A stretch of DNA of 64,000 bases from assembly GCF_046630445.1 (NCBI RefSeq), contig NC_092336.1:506279001-506343000 (forward strand), in the 5' to 3' direction. Shown here piece by piece: positions 11,616 to 22,125 of the stretch. A program made the translations under genes and the position numbers. This stretch comes from Rutidosis leptorrhynchoides. Taxonomy: Eukaryota > Streptophyta > Magnoliopsida > Asterales > Asteraceae. Position 1 is the first letter of the stretch, and every line of letters starts with the position of its first letter. The notes beneath the pieces are model-generated. The model searched no databases. It was not told the origin of the DNA and worked only from the letters and a program-made list of their open reading frames with translations.

Positions 11616-13880
11616 ATGGCGAAATCCAAGGATTCTTCGATTTCAAAATCTTTTTCGACTAAAAAACCTTCTTCGGCTAAAAAGCAAACTAAGGCTGAAA
11701 AACATGCTCCGGTCAAAGCTACAGGTAATTTTACTATGTTTTATTGAATAATCAATCAAGTGTTTGTTCTATTCCTTTGTTTTTTTTAGTTTTTTTAGGG
11801 ATTTAGTGATATATGCTTCGTTTGTTGTTTCTCAAATCACATGTGATTTATTTGTGATCATTGTATGTGTGTTATTTATCAATATATGAGTTGCATTTGT
11901 TGTTGTTAAAAAATCAGTATACAATTTTTTCATCATAATGTATTTGTTAAGGTTTTTAATCACCTGTGATTTTTACGGAAATCAGTTGGTTGTATCATTT
12001 AGATGTTACCAAATGCCATCACATGTGATTGTTTTTGTTTTAATGTAACATTTAGAATTTTTTTTATACAATATTTATCAGCAGATTGTAATTTTTATGG
12101 TTTCAATCACTTGTGATTATACAATGAAATTACTTGAAAGTCACTATTAGATGTTAACATGTAGTTTTGTTGTTGTTGAAATTACTTAGATGTTAACAAA
12201 TGCATTCACTTGTGATTCTGCATTACCAATCACTTGTGATTCTGCATTGCCAATCACTTTGTGGTTTCAATCACATATGATTACAAATAGATGTTAATAA
12301 TCGACCTCATCTGTGATTTGTTTGGTTTAGATACATTGCTTCGTGTGTGTTTCTACAATCACATGTGATTTGTTTGTGCTTTCTATATTTTATTCAGCAA
12401 TCAATCAACTGTTTGTTCTATTTCAGTGTTTTCTTATTTTTTTAGGGTTTTTAGAGATATAGTGCTTCGTGTTCATGTGATTTGTTTGTGATTATTTTAT
12501 GTGTGTTATTTACCAGTATTAGTTACATTTGTTGTTGAAAAGTTCACTATACAATTTTTGTCATCGGAACGTAATTGTTAGGTTTTTAATCACATGTGAT
12601 TTTTACAAAAATACCAAATTCCATCAGATTGTAATTGTTAGTGTTTTTAATCACATGTGATGTTTCTGTTTTAATGTATCTTTAGGGTTTTTGTAATCAG
12701 TTTTTCAAAGTTTTAATGTTTTAATCACATGTGATTGGCAAAGCAGAATCACATGTGATTGGCCAAAGCAGAATCACCTATGATGTTTTTGTTTTAATGT
12801 ACCATTTAAGCATAATCACATGTAATCAGTTTTTCATTGTTTTAATGTTTACCAAATGCCATCACAAGTGATTGTTTTTTATTTTAATGTGCAATTTAGG
12901 GGTTCTGTAATCAGATTGTAATTTTTGTCATCAGAATGTAATCGTTAGGTTTTCAATCACATAGTGCCATCACATGTGATTGTTCTTTGTTTTAACGTGC
13001 AATTTAGTGAAATTACTTCAAAGTCACAATTAGATGTTAACATGCAGTTTTTCACTGTTTTAATATTTAATATTTTACATGTTTTACAGTTAAACAAACT
13101 CGCAAACGCAAGGCTCCGGTTGAAAAGGCTGATTCGAAGCCTAAAACTAAAGCAAAAGTTGCTGTTTTGAAGGAGTTACCTTCTTTTAGGCTTAGGAACA
13201 CTCCTAATGTTATGGCTTCACTTACTCCTGCTAAAAAGGAATGCGTGAGCAAGCTTGGGTTTCGTTCTTTGTTAGACTTTTACATTGAATAATTGCCTGG
13301 TAACATTGCCTACTTTTGCGTAGACAATTTTGATTGTGATGCCATGGTGATTAGGACTTCGAATGGTGATATCAAGGTTGACTCTGAAGCGGTCAAAAAT
13401 GTGTTTGGCTTTGAAGATGTCGGGGTTAATTTAGATACCTTAGATGTTATTCCTGACAGCGAATTTGTTCAAAGTTGGTTTGATCAGTTTCCAACTGAAT
13501 CGGGTATTCGTGCAGCGGGACTCTTGAACTTGCACCAAAGTTTGATCCTGAAGAAGAAGGTGGAGAGGGTTTTATACGAATTGAAGATGAACAGAATAAC
13601 ATTGTTTCAGTTGAGGTATTATATGTATTTTCCTTTTATCTACTATGTTTTGATTCTGGTTTTGCCAATCAAATGTGATTCTGCTTTGCCAATCACATGT
13701 GATTCTGCTATTCCAATCACATGTGATTCTGCTTTTCCAATCACATGTGATTGTGCTTTAATTTACTGCATCACCTTATAATCTAACGTTTGTGCCTTAT
13801 ATGCAGGACTATTGTCGAGTTATCAAGGAGAAGTTCAAACTGGTTGATGACTTGAAGATGTTTTTGTCAAAAAAATAACC
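11616..13880 (+). pseudogene. Ulp1-transposon (KI-MULE)-type protein, N-terminal part
   Basis: The gene starts with ATG at 11616 after a CT-rich leader. Exon 1 is 11616-11724, giving a lysine-rich start (MAKSKDSSISKSF..). The donor is GTAATT. Intron 1 (1365 bp) is filled with palindromes. Exon 2 is 13090-13615 and in phase, with VKQTRKRKAPVEKA, then LTPAKKECVSKLGFRSLLDFYI, then a stop, then LPGNIAYFCVDNFDCDAM. Exon 3 starts at 13807 (DYCRVIKEKFKLVDDLKMF) and soon stops. The order 'KLGF..LL....P...YFCVDNFD....I...NG.I.V..E.V..VFG' matches, from memory, the N-terminal domain of proteins encoded by Kaonashi-type MULEs that end in a Ulp1 cysteine protease. No protease domain is left. The stop in exon 2 (about residue 98) shows it is decayed. 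Capture of a host gene is the alternative. Confidence 0.5.
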
Positions 13881-16324
13881 GAAGGTTTGACGAATTATCC
13901 CAACGAGAAGACTTTGATATCTTATCAAAGTAAAATGAATTAAGTTTTTAGAATGGTTGTGGGTGATGAGGTGAAGGTACCGATGAATGGTACAGATGAT
14001 GAGAAGAAGGAAGATGATGAGAAGAATTCAATAAATCTCATGCGAAAGAAGACTACAGGATGGTTGTTCTTTATGCACAAAAATCAAGAGTTGACCATGT
14101 TGAAAAATCAAAGGAGTTGTTAGGAAAGTGAAGTATTTTGTGGAACAGATTGTATTATTGTTGAGGTTATGTTTTATGTGTTAACAAATATTTATTTTGT
14201 TAGCCAATCACTTGTGTATTTCTTTTCTATCTACTATTGTTGGATGGTAAATGACATTAATAGTTTAGATCAGGTTATGTTTGTTAGCCAATCACTTGTT
14301 ATTGTTGGATGGTAAATGACAGTAATGGTTTAGATCTTAATTTCTGTATTTCTTTTCTATATACTATTATTGATGGTTTTCATTGTTGATTGTTCATTAA
14401 TTTTTATTAAACAGGTACAGGTTATGTTTGTTAGTCAATCACTTGTGATTTTGCATTTGACAATCACTTGTGATTATCATGCCAATCACTTTGTGATTAT
14501 GCCAATCACTTGTGATTTTGCATGGCCAATCACTTGTGATTGTACACGCCAATCACACGCGATTGTGGAATCCCATTACATGTGTTTATGAATGACTATA
14601 CATGTGATTGTACATGCCAATCATATGGGTTTAGGGACTAAATGTTTTTACAAAATGATTCTTCATGTCATTGGCTCATCCAATCACATGTGATTGCAGT
14701 TTGAAATCTGTGATTGTAACATATAATCGCATGTGATTGAACAACTTAATCACATCTGATTGAACTACTTAATCACATGTGATTGAAATATTTAATCACA
14801 CGTGATTGTAGTAATCACAACTGTTAACATTCTGTGAAATCATAACCAGAAATAAAAATTGTTTCTAACACATTAAAAAAATTTAAGAATTGTATTGGAA
14901 ATAAAATAATATAAAAAATACAAGTCAAAAATTTAATAGGAACACAAAAATTAACAATTATACGAATATAAAAAATAATAAAATGTTTCTCCAATTCTAT
15001 GGTAGCATCAGACTTTGGTAGCATCATCTTGTTCTTTTTGTTGCTTTTTTCTGTCATAAGTCATCACATTGTGATCCATATCTTCATATTCACATTGATC
15101 AAGTGTTCCATAATTATGTCAAATGACCGGTACCACACTTTTGTCAACAATTGGTGCATAATACAATGATCCACTTGGTGTTTCGTTTTTACGTGTTGCA
15201 GTTGTTTTTGGTGTATCAATATCTGTGTAAAACAAATAACACATGTCATTTGAATGTTTAACTGAAATAAGCAGTTAGCAAAGATAAAAATAAAAGATTG
15301 AAGCAACAAACACATAATATTTTGTGATTCTGCCAATCAATTAAATGTGATTCATAAGCCAATCACATGTGATTATATAAGCATTTAATAACAAAGATGA
15401 TTTTACAACCGTTGGCTTATTGAATCTCATAAATCATTAACACAACTGTTGGCTCACCAATCACATGTGATTCAATTATCGAATCACATGGGACTGGCTT
15501 ATCTAATCAAATGTGCTTGGCTTATCTATCCCCATAGATCATATACACAAACACTTGTTGATTAACATTCTGTTAAACAATAATAAAAAATAAAAAATGT
15601 TTCTCTCATTAAGTAACCAAACTGATTAAGATCAACAACCGGTACCTTATCAGCAGAGGCATTCTCTTTCACATCTTGTTGAACCATTGACCAAAGCTTG
15701 TCGACATTAATCCTACACAAGCCAAACAATTTCCAAATCATGAGTTCAACCAGCACATCAGTTTCACACCTAATATTAAGAACTGTTTGGACCCGCATTT
15801 TCAACTCTAATCATTATGCCTTTAACAATTTATTAGAATCAAATAATCATATGTTTGAAGTTTGGTAAGTTACATAAGTTTTTTACGGTATTAAGACAAG
15901 GCGTAAGGTCAATCTGAGTTCTATTTAACCCTTAAATACTCCATTTTCTGCAACAACTATTACTTGATTCTTCAAATTATATTATTTGGGCCATAATATA
16001 TAAGATCAAAATCAATCATGACAAACAAGCTATATCTTAGTATTAAATGACTTCAAAATTTCAAATAGCTAAAATCAGTGTTAGAGAAAATCTAAACACC
16101 AAACAAGTCTTGCTATGGAAAAAGATGCACACGCCAATCACATATGATTGTGGAATGTGATTACATGTGATTAGCTTATCTAATCACATCTACTTGGCTA
16201 ATGTAATCACATCTGTTTGGCTTATCCAACCCTATCGATCATATACACAACTGTTGGCTCACCAATCACATGTGATTTGGCCTATCTAATCACATGTGAT
16301 TGTCTTATCTAATCACATGTGATT
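11835..16324. repeat. Dispersed array of palindrome AATCACATGTGATT
   Basis: A perfect 14-bp palindrome recurs throughout the introns and spacers of the MULE and not outside it. I count about 14 exact copies, including 11835, 12357, 12589, 13691, 13715, 13739, 15361, 16264, 16288 and 16311. Three more share the inner 12 bp, and about 35 variants differ at one or two bases. In clusters the spacing is 20-25 bp: 13667-13752 has four at 24 bp, 14437-14587 has seven, and 16264-16324 has three. The core CACATGTG is an E-box-type site. Exons 1 and 2 of the gene remnant lack it. Confidence 0.9.
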
Positions 16325-16960
16325 GACTTATTTAATAACAGCACCATACAATAGGCAAAAACATTACCTGCATAGGTAATCCAACTCCAAGTCTGGTCTT
16401 GATATCAAGTATTATACTCGGATTTCTGTATCAATTCATCTCTAATTCCAATGTTATACCTTCCTCTCCATCTTCAATAATTGAAGCTCCTAAAACACAT
16501 AATCAGGTGTATGTGAAATTTTTTTAAGATCAGAATCCTTCTATCCAACCACTCTAAAGAGTGAACTGAATTGAATAAACTAAAAAAGACATGCTAACAG
16601 CTTAAAATCAGTGAACGAACATTAGTCAATTAGCACCTTTCGTATGAAGTTTGAAGCAATCGTAGCCTTCGCCAGATGTTTGAAGCAATCGCTGAATGAA
16701 TCGTAGCCTCAACCGGAGAAATGATCGATGCTAAGGGTTTCAATCACCCATCGCCTTCTCCAAATCACTGTGTGTTTGTGAATCATATATTTAGTAATCT
16801 AAGTTAACGACAGTCACGGAATCGTATAATCAGAGTGAATTAATCGGAGTGAATTACGGAATCGGACTGATTGTTTGCTGGAGAAACTTCAATCGCCATC
16901 TCCTGGAGCTTTTTAGGGTTTTGAAGGTGAACGATCAGCTATTTAGTACTTAGAGATCTA
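15062..16960 (-). pseudogene. Minus-strand exon-like pieces at right end of MULE
   Basis: Three stretches read on the minus strand look like exons. 16368-16500 contains IIEDGEEGITLELEM and TRLGVGLPMQ before a GT. 15562-15804 contains KMRVQTVLNIRCETDVLVELMIW. 15064-15336 is weaker. A leader-like segment with ATG (MAIEVSPANN) lies near 16900. The protein is not recognised. Stops occur in each piece. This would be a second, convergent gene remnant or a captured host fragment, with the palindromes again in the gaps. Confidence 0.3.
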
Positions 16961-17198
16961 ATTTTCAAAATGACCGTAATACCCTCCCTGTATTATTTAG
17001 TGGTTTAATCTGGTTCATTGATAAAAAATGATCCAAGGGCTGAGAAGCGCTCCTTGAATCTCAACATTTTTCATGTTTTCTCCTGATTACAACTATATTT
17101 ATAATTAACAAATTGTAATTAATATAAAAACTTTTGATGTCTGTTTTCAGAAAAAGTTAAACACATACTTTCTAATAATAGTTCTTATAGCCGTTAAA

Positions 17199-17388
17199 GA
17201 CTTTTTTACATTCCTTGTCCCTGTGGTTTGCTACAAAATACACTCCTCGTCCTTATGGTTTTTTTTTTCCTTTCCTCGTCCTTCATGTATTGAATTGATA
17301 CATCCCTCGTCCCTCCGTCTATTTCAAGTTAAATTATGCCGTTAGATTAAATCATGTGCATAACATGTGAGGGTATTTTAGTCATTGC
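17199..17388 (+). repeat. Left inverted end of MULE
   Basis: Pairs with 18550-18739. I see roughly half a dozen mismatches over the arm plus a length change in a poly-T run. Confidence 0.9.
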
Positions 17389-18549
17389 CATTATCTATCT
17401 ATAATGCATTTATTAATTTTGGACAAAATAAAACCCTCCATCTATTCCTCTTTTATCTTCTTCCCAAAATAAAATAGAACCCCAACACCTAACCTGCAAA
17501 TAAAATTTCATTTTCATCTTAAAATAAAACTTCATCATCAGACATTAGATTCATATAAACCTCATCTGGATTAGGACATCATCGAATTTCTGATTAAAGA
17601 TCATCACTGAATTCAAATGTAACAGCCACCAAATGCAGATCTGGAGGCAGTTATTTGTCGGTTTATGAAGAACTCGATCGGATATGTGACGAATTTTTTG
17701 TTGTTAATCACAACTGATAATCGTCGAGGTTTAGGTTTTTGATATAGAACACTATTTCGAACTCAGATCTTGTTAATCACAACTGATAATTGAAGAAGGA
17801 TATGTAATGTGTTCAAATCTAAATACCGCTGCTGATGAAGGATACCGGCGAAAGTCTTCACTGTCGTCAGATTTCAGCTCCAGATCTGGTGGTTTCAAGC
17901 TCTGATTTTGAAATTATTTATTTATGGTTCGTTTTAATTAATGTATGTATATGTATATGTGTATGTATAGTCCTAGAAGATTGCTACACTTGTAAGCAAA
18001 ATGGCCGAGTTTATTTGCCAAGTTATGTGATTTGATTGTTGTGATTTGATTAATTTACAGAAAGAAGCAAAGGAAGAGAGTGATGATGAATTAATAAAAT
18101 GTATTTTGTTAATATATATTCCACGTATTATTTATAGATTCTTATTTTTGACTTTATAAATTTATAGATCTGATGTAGATGTTGCTCTACTTCTGTTAAT
18201 GATGAAGATTGTAGCTTTGACCTTGTTAATTTACTTTTTATATCTACTATTGCTTAAAAACACCCTTTATTGAAAACAATCTAGTCTTGGATGATAATTT
18301 ATGTGTAAATGTTCACTTGTTAATCCGCTGCAAATAAAAGGATCTGTAAATTTGTTAGATTTTATTCTTTAATGTCGTTAGATTTGAGTGTGTGTTTGGA
18401 TTTGTTCATGTACATGTATATATGTATGTGGAGGTTGAAGATAAAGATGAAGATGAAGGTTGTTGAGTACTTGTACCATGTGTCGTTGTAGTAGTACATT
18501 TGAGTTTTGGAAAAAAAAAACTGAAGTAGACCTTGGGGAAGAAAATGGC

Positions 18550-18739
18550 GAAATGACTAAAATACCCTCACAAGTTATGCACATGATTTAATCTAACGGC
18601 AGAATTTAACTTGAAATGGACGGAGGGACGAGGGATGTATCAATTCAATACATGAAGGACGAGGAAAGAAAAAAAAAACCCATAAGGACGAGGAGTGTAT
18701 TTTGTAGCAAACCACAGGGATGAGGAATGTAAAAAAGTC
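18550..18739 (-). repeat. Right inverted end of MULE
   Basis: Reverse complement of 17199-17388, followed directly by the second copy of GCCGTTAAA. Confidence 0.9.
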
Positions 18740-18864
18740 GCCGTTAAATTTATAATTAAGCTTATGCAAAAATCAGGAAAAAATTGAATTGGCCGATGAT
18801 AATTATTTTCAGAATGTGGATGATTATTTCCAATGTAAAAACAAATTTAGACATTATGGACTAT

Positions 18865-18938
18865 TAGGTTTCTGGCCTAGCGGTATGAAGCTCATCAACC
18901 TTGAGGTTGTGAGTTCAGTCACGTCGTAGGTAAACATG

Positions 18939-18971
<33 letters not shown>

Positions 18972-18990
18972 ATTAAAGAAAAACTATGTT
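18865..18990 (+). mobile_element. tRNA-derived SINE fragment with (GT)n
   Basis: Box A TGGCCTAGCGGT at 18872-18883 and a box B-like GAGTTCAGTC at 18911-18920, then a (GT)n run at 18939-18966. Tail and target duplications are not clear. Confidence 0.5.
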
Positions 18991-19429
18991 TAAGATTTGT
19001 ATGTTCAGTTTTGATCATATACCAAGCTATAAGAAAGTAACAACTTGTTCATTTGTAATTTTTTTATCAACGTACTTGATAAAGCGGCATTTTTGATCTT
19101 ATTCGTTTCTTTTATTTTCATTCTATAGAGGTAAACTTAAAAATTTATTGGAACTCTTGGCTTATTAATACTAATTTTTTGCCCAAAAACATGAATTAAT
19201 ATTGAAGCAAATATCGCAAAGGTTACAATTGATGTAAATTTTTTCATAGTCTACTTGATATAATCCTACCAACAACATGATATACATACAACAATTGAAA
19301 CTAACACTACAACAGTGATCCATTGCAAACTAACCAAACTAACACTAGTGACTCCAATAAACCACAAGTCTTCCGACCCCACAAGTAATTCTTGGTTTAT
19401 TAGGCCTATGTAATTCTCTTCTAACATGT
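18991..19429. other. Intergenic, nothing recognised
   Basis: AT-rich sequence with no credible frame, inverted ends or tRNA-like motif. Confidence 0.4.
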
Positions 19430-19728
19430 TGTTAGGTACGTCTCGTGTTTATTCGTTTAGTTTTTTCTGTTTGTTGATTTTACTTTGTTCGTCTGATTTG
19501 TTTCTTGGTATATTCGTGTAGTTTTTGTTTTAGTATTGGTTAGTTTGTTTGATGGTATTCGGGTTGTTAGGGAGGCTCGTTTATAGGTATTTTCGTTAGA
19601 TGATTGTTTTTTTAAGTGCGAGCTTCCCCATTTCTCGTGTTTTTTGTATTATCTGTTGAGAGCGTTTTCCTTTAGAAAACGACTTTGTTTCTATATGAGT
19701 TTTAGTTGTTTTTTTTTTCAAAAAAAAG
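19430..19728 (+). repeat. LINE-like 3' tail, copy 1
   Basis: Shares an ordered series of blocks with 35555-35852: TGTTGATTT, GGGTTGTTAG, CTCGTTTATAG, TTAGATGATT, then GAGTTTTAGTT and a poly-A end. The common end in A suggests a 5'-truncated LINE or SINE family. No coding part is included. Confidence 0.5.
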
Positions 19729-19895
19729 GTTGTTAGGAGTGTTTTTTATTAAAAAAGATCGTCGTCCATAAAAGAAGAAAAAGTAACTGAATATTACCCA
19801 CTATCATACATAAAATTTGCAGCGCATGAATTCTCGAATGCTCAATCCAAATCATGATTCATAGATGTCACTGAATCACATTTCGAAAATATGAT

Positions 19896-20203
19896 ATATT
19901 TTTTTAACAGCAGTACGAGATCACTCAGGAGGACTTAACCACTCACGCGTTCATCTCCTGCAGTTGCATAACCCGCCCCAACTACTGCCAGGAGATAACC
20001 CAACCCAATCTGAGGGCATGGGCAGTAAACCCCCACCCCCTCCCCCACTGCCACCGTAACGTGATGTGCGGAAGACACCCTTGGGTGGAATTCAGGGGTA
20101 AAATGACAACTTTGTGTGCAATATAGCACCCCACGAGAGCCGAACTCCTGACCTCTCGCTAAGAGATGCAAACTACTACCACATGAGCTACAACACAAGG
20201 TTA
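19896..20203 (-). mobile_element. tRNA-derived SINE
   Basis: On the minus strand, box A-like TAGCTCATGTGGTAG (20174-20190) and box B GGAGTTCGGCTCTC (20135-20148) lie near the start. An unrelated 170-bp body follows, with a short A-rich tail at the left end (19896-19902). Flanks AAAATATGATAT and AAAATAGTATAT may be a worn target duplication. A frame of 87 codons across it is fortuitous. Confidence 0.7.
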
Positions 20204-20272
20204 AAATAGTATATCTTGTAAATTTGGGGACACTTCAGTTCTTGCGAAATATTCAGTTTACACTTATCTAAA

Positions 20273-20686
20273 GGGTTAAAGCTACAAATACGCTATACAC
20301 TTTCACTTTTGTTCCAATGTAGCCTATTTATCCAATAAAATACCAGTGTAAGCTAAATACTTTCAAAAAGTATGCTAATATGAACGCAATTAACTTGTTA
20401 ACCGGATAAAACAAAAAATGAGCGAACAAAAGTGAAAGTATATATCCTACATCGGAACAACTCATTCTCATATATAACCTACATCGGAACACAAATGAAT
20501 GTATATTTCTATTTGTAGCCATATAAAACTAAATAAAAAATTTTAAAAATTTGATTTTACTGGTTTAGCCATATAAAACATTGGAACACTTTTTGAAAGT
20601 ATGTGACCTACACTGGTAATTTATTGGGTATATAGCCTACATTGGAATAAAAGTGAAAGTATACATCGAATTTATAACTTTAACCC
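20273..20686. mobile_element. MULE-type MITE with 9-bp target duplication
   Basis: 414 bp with inverted arms of about 110 bp (GGGTTAAAG..CTTTAACCC). Both arms contain CTTTCACTTTT, TTCCAATGTAG and ACTTTCAAAAAGT. Flanked by perfect TTATCTAAA at 20264-20272 and 20687-20695. No coding capacity. Confidence 0.85.
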
Positions 20687-22125
20687 TTATCTAAATAAGA
20701 CAGAAGTATAATTAGTGGTGAGTGGTTAAGTACAAATCACCTCCATTTCTCACATTTTCCCTAACCATCATTACATACGAAATATGCCAATATACAAATC
20801 AATATATACATTGTGACGACCCAAAAATTTCCGACCAAATTTAAACTTAATCTTTATATATTTCCGACACGATAAGCAAAGTCTGTAATGTTGAAATCTC
20901 AAAAACTTTGAAAACTATGTTCATGTGTTCAATTAACCTTCGACCATTCCCGACGATTCACGAAGAATTAATTGTAAATAGATACGTGTGTATATAGATA
21001 TAAATAATAATTTGAAATATAATTTGAAGTATTATATGTCATTGTTATTAAAATTAATTATGTAAAATAAAATAAAAATATGATATTATGATAACTATTA
21101 TTTAAAACGTATGTATATATATAAATAAAGAATATTTATGTGATTTCGAATTCATTTAATAAACGATTGTAGCACTCGTTGGTTGTTTGAACAAGTTAAA
21201 TTCAAACTTATGTAATTTTAAAATAAACGGTGATACGAAAAAGAGTTCTATAAATTATAGGCTCATTAAAAATATATTTAGGAACTATTTGTTAAATTTT
21301 AAAACTTTTTATATTTTTACTTGTGGTTGGGAGTGAACAATTAATGTAATTTTTATTTAATAGTCAATGGCCAAATTTTATACCATGGTGACCAGAATAA
21401 ATAAATGGACTTAATTTAAAATTTTGGGATTTTTAGGAACACTTTTATATCTTAACTGTTTAGCAATGGACACGATATAATACCCTAATAAATTGTCGGT
21501 AGATTAATTTAAATATCTTCGGCTGCTTTCCTGTTGATTGATTGAATTAGGAAACGTGTTTGATTACTTTATTCATATACTACTATAATATATCTATATA
21601 TATTATGCATATATATTATGTAATATAGAACACACATACACCACCATCATTAACCTTCTTCAACACCTGTCACCTTCACCGGACAACCACCACTCGCCAC
21701 CTACACCAACCGCCACCACCTTTAGAAACTCACTTTAGCTCTACACCCGCCACTAACCACCATCTCATCATTTATTTCTTTTCATTTCGCTATTACTGTA
21801 ACCAATTTAACCCACAAGAACATTATGTACAACTACAATCCGAAACATCACCATTGGCTATTATTTAGTCTACTATCACCCCCACGAAACTTCACTTGTT
21901 GTTTAACGTAACCTGCAACCACAACAAAATCGACACCTCTTGTTGTTACTACTACTATTCCTCGTTGCTGTTATGTTTTCTTTTGTTTCGAGCTGACAAC
22001 TATCACGAACCAAACTCTCATGAACTGATAAGCTGTTAATTCTTTTTCTGTTTCTCATCAAACAAACACCAAACACCCCATTTTACTGCAGCTATACTTT
22101 GATGTTTCTATTCCTAGTGAACATC

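Larger units (their letters stand above)
11316..17063 (+). mobile_element. Mutator-like element carrying a Ulp1-transposon-type gene
   Basis: Its ends are imperfect inverted repeats of about 110-120 bp. The left end reads TTGAGGGAATT..TTTCAGCCCTTAGAT.., then AGATTAA, then GGCATTTTCGTCC. The right end, read inward on the minus strand, reads TTCAAGGAGCGC.TTCTCAGCCCTTGGAT, then AGATTAA, then GGTATTACGGTCA. The AGGG head, the CAGCCCTTNGAT block and the GCATTTTCGTC block are typical of plant MULE ends. I did not find a convincing 9-bp target duplication, so the exact borders may be off by about 10 bp. Inside lie a plus-strand gene remnant, minus-strand exon-like pieces near the right end, and a dense array of the palindrome AATCACATGTGATT. 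No MURA transposase is visible. Confidence 0.6.
17199..18739. mobile_element. Non-autonomous MULE with 9-bp target duplication
   Basis: 1541 bp. The inverted ends are about 190 bp and nearly identical: left 17199-17388 begins GACTTTTTTACATTCC, right 18550-18739 is its complement. Flanks are a perfect 9-bp duplication GCCGTTAAA at 17190-17198 and 18740-18748. The ends contain GTATTTTAGTCATT, a block typical of plant MULE ends. The 1.16-kb interior has no transposase and only a 66-codon frame (17835-18035) of unknown worth. Few differences between the arms suggest fairly recent movement. Confidence 0.9.

Noticed and set aside
13293-13781. A 162-codon frame ending in an octapeptide repeat (PITCDSA plus one residue)
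   Set aside because: The repeat is the 24-bp palindrome period read through the intron after a clear donor at 13616. It is in frame only because 24 is a multiple of three.
13667-14587. Resemblance of the regularly spaced palindromes to a CRISPR array
   Set aside because: Plant nuclear DNA, repeats too short and variable, spacers of about 10 bp and no cas genes.
17835-18035. 66-codon frame inside the 1541-bp MULE
   Set aside because: It includes a (GT/AT)-rich stretch and no recognisable domain; no splice or transcript support visible.
19935-20198. 87-codon minus-strand frame with several cysteines
   Set aside because: It coincides with a tRNA-derived SINE carrying boxes A and B.
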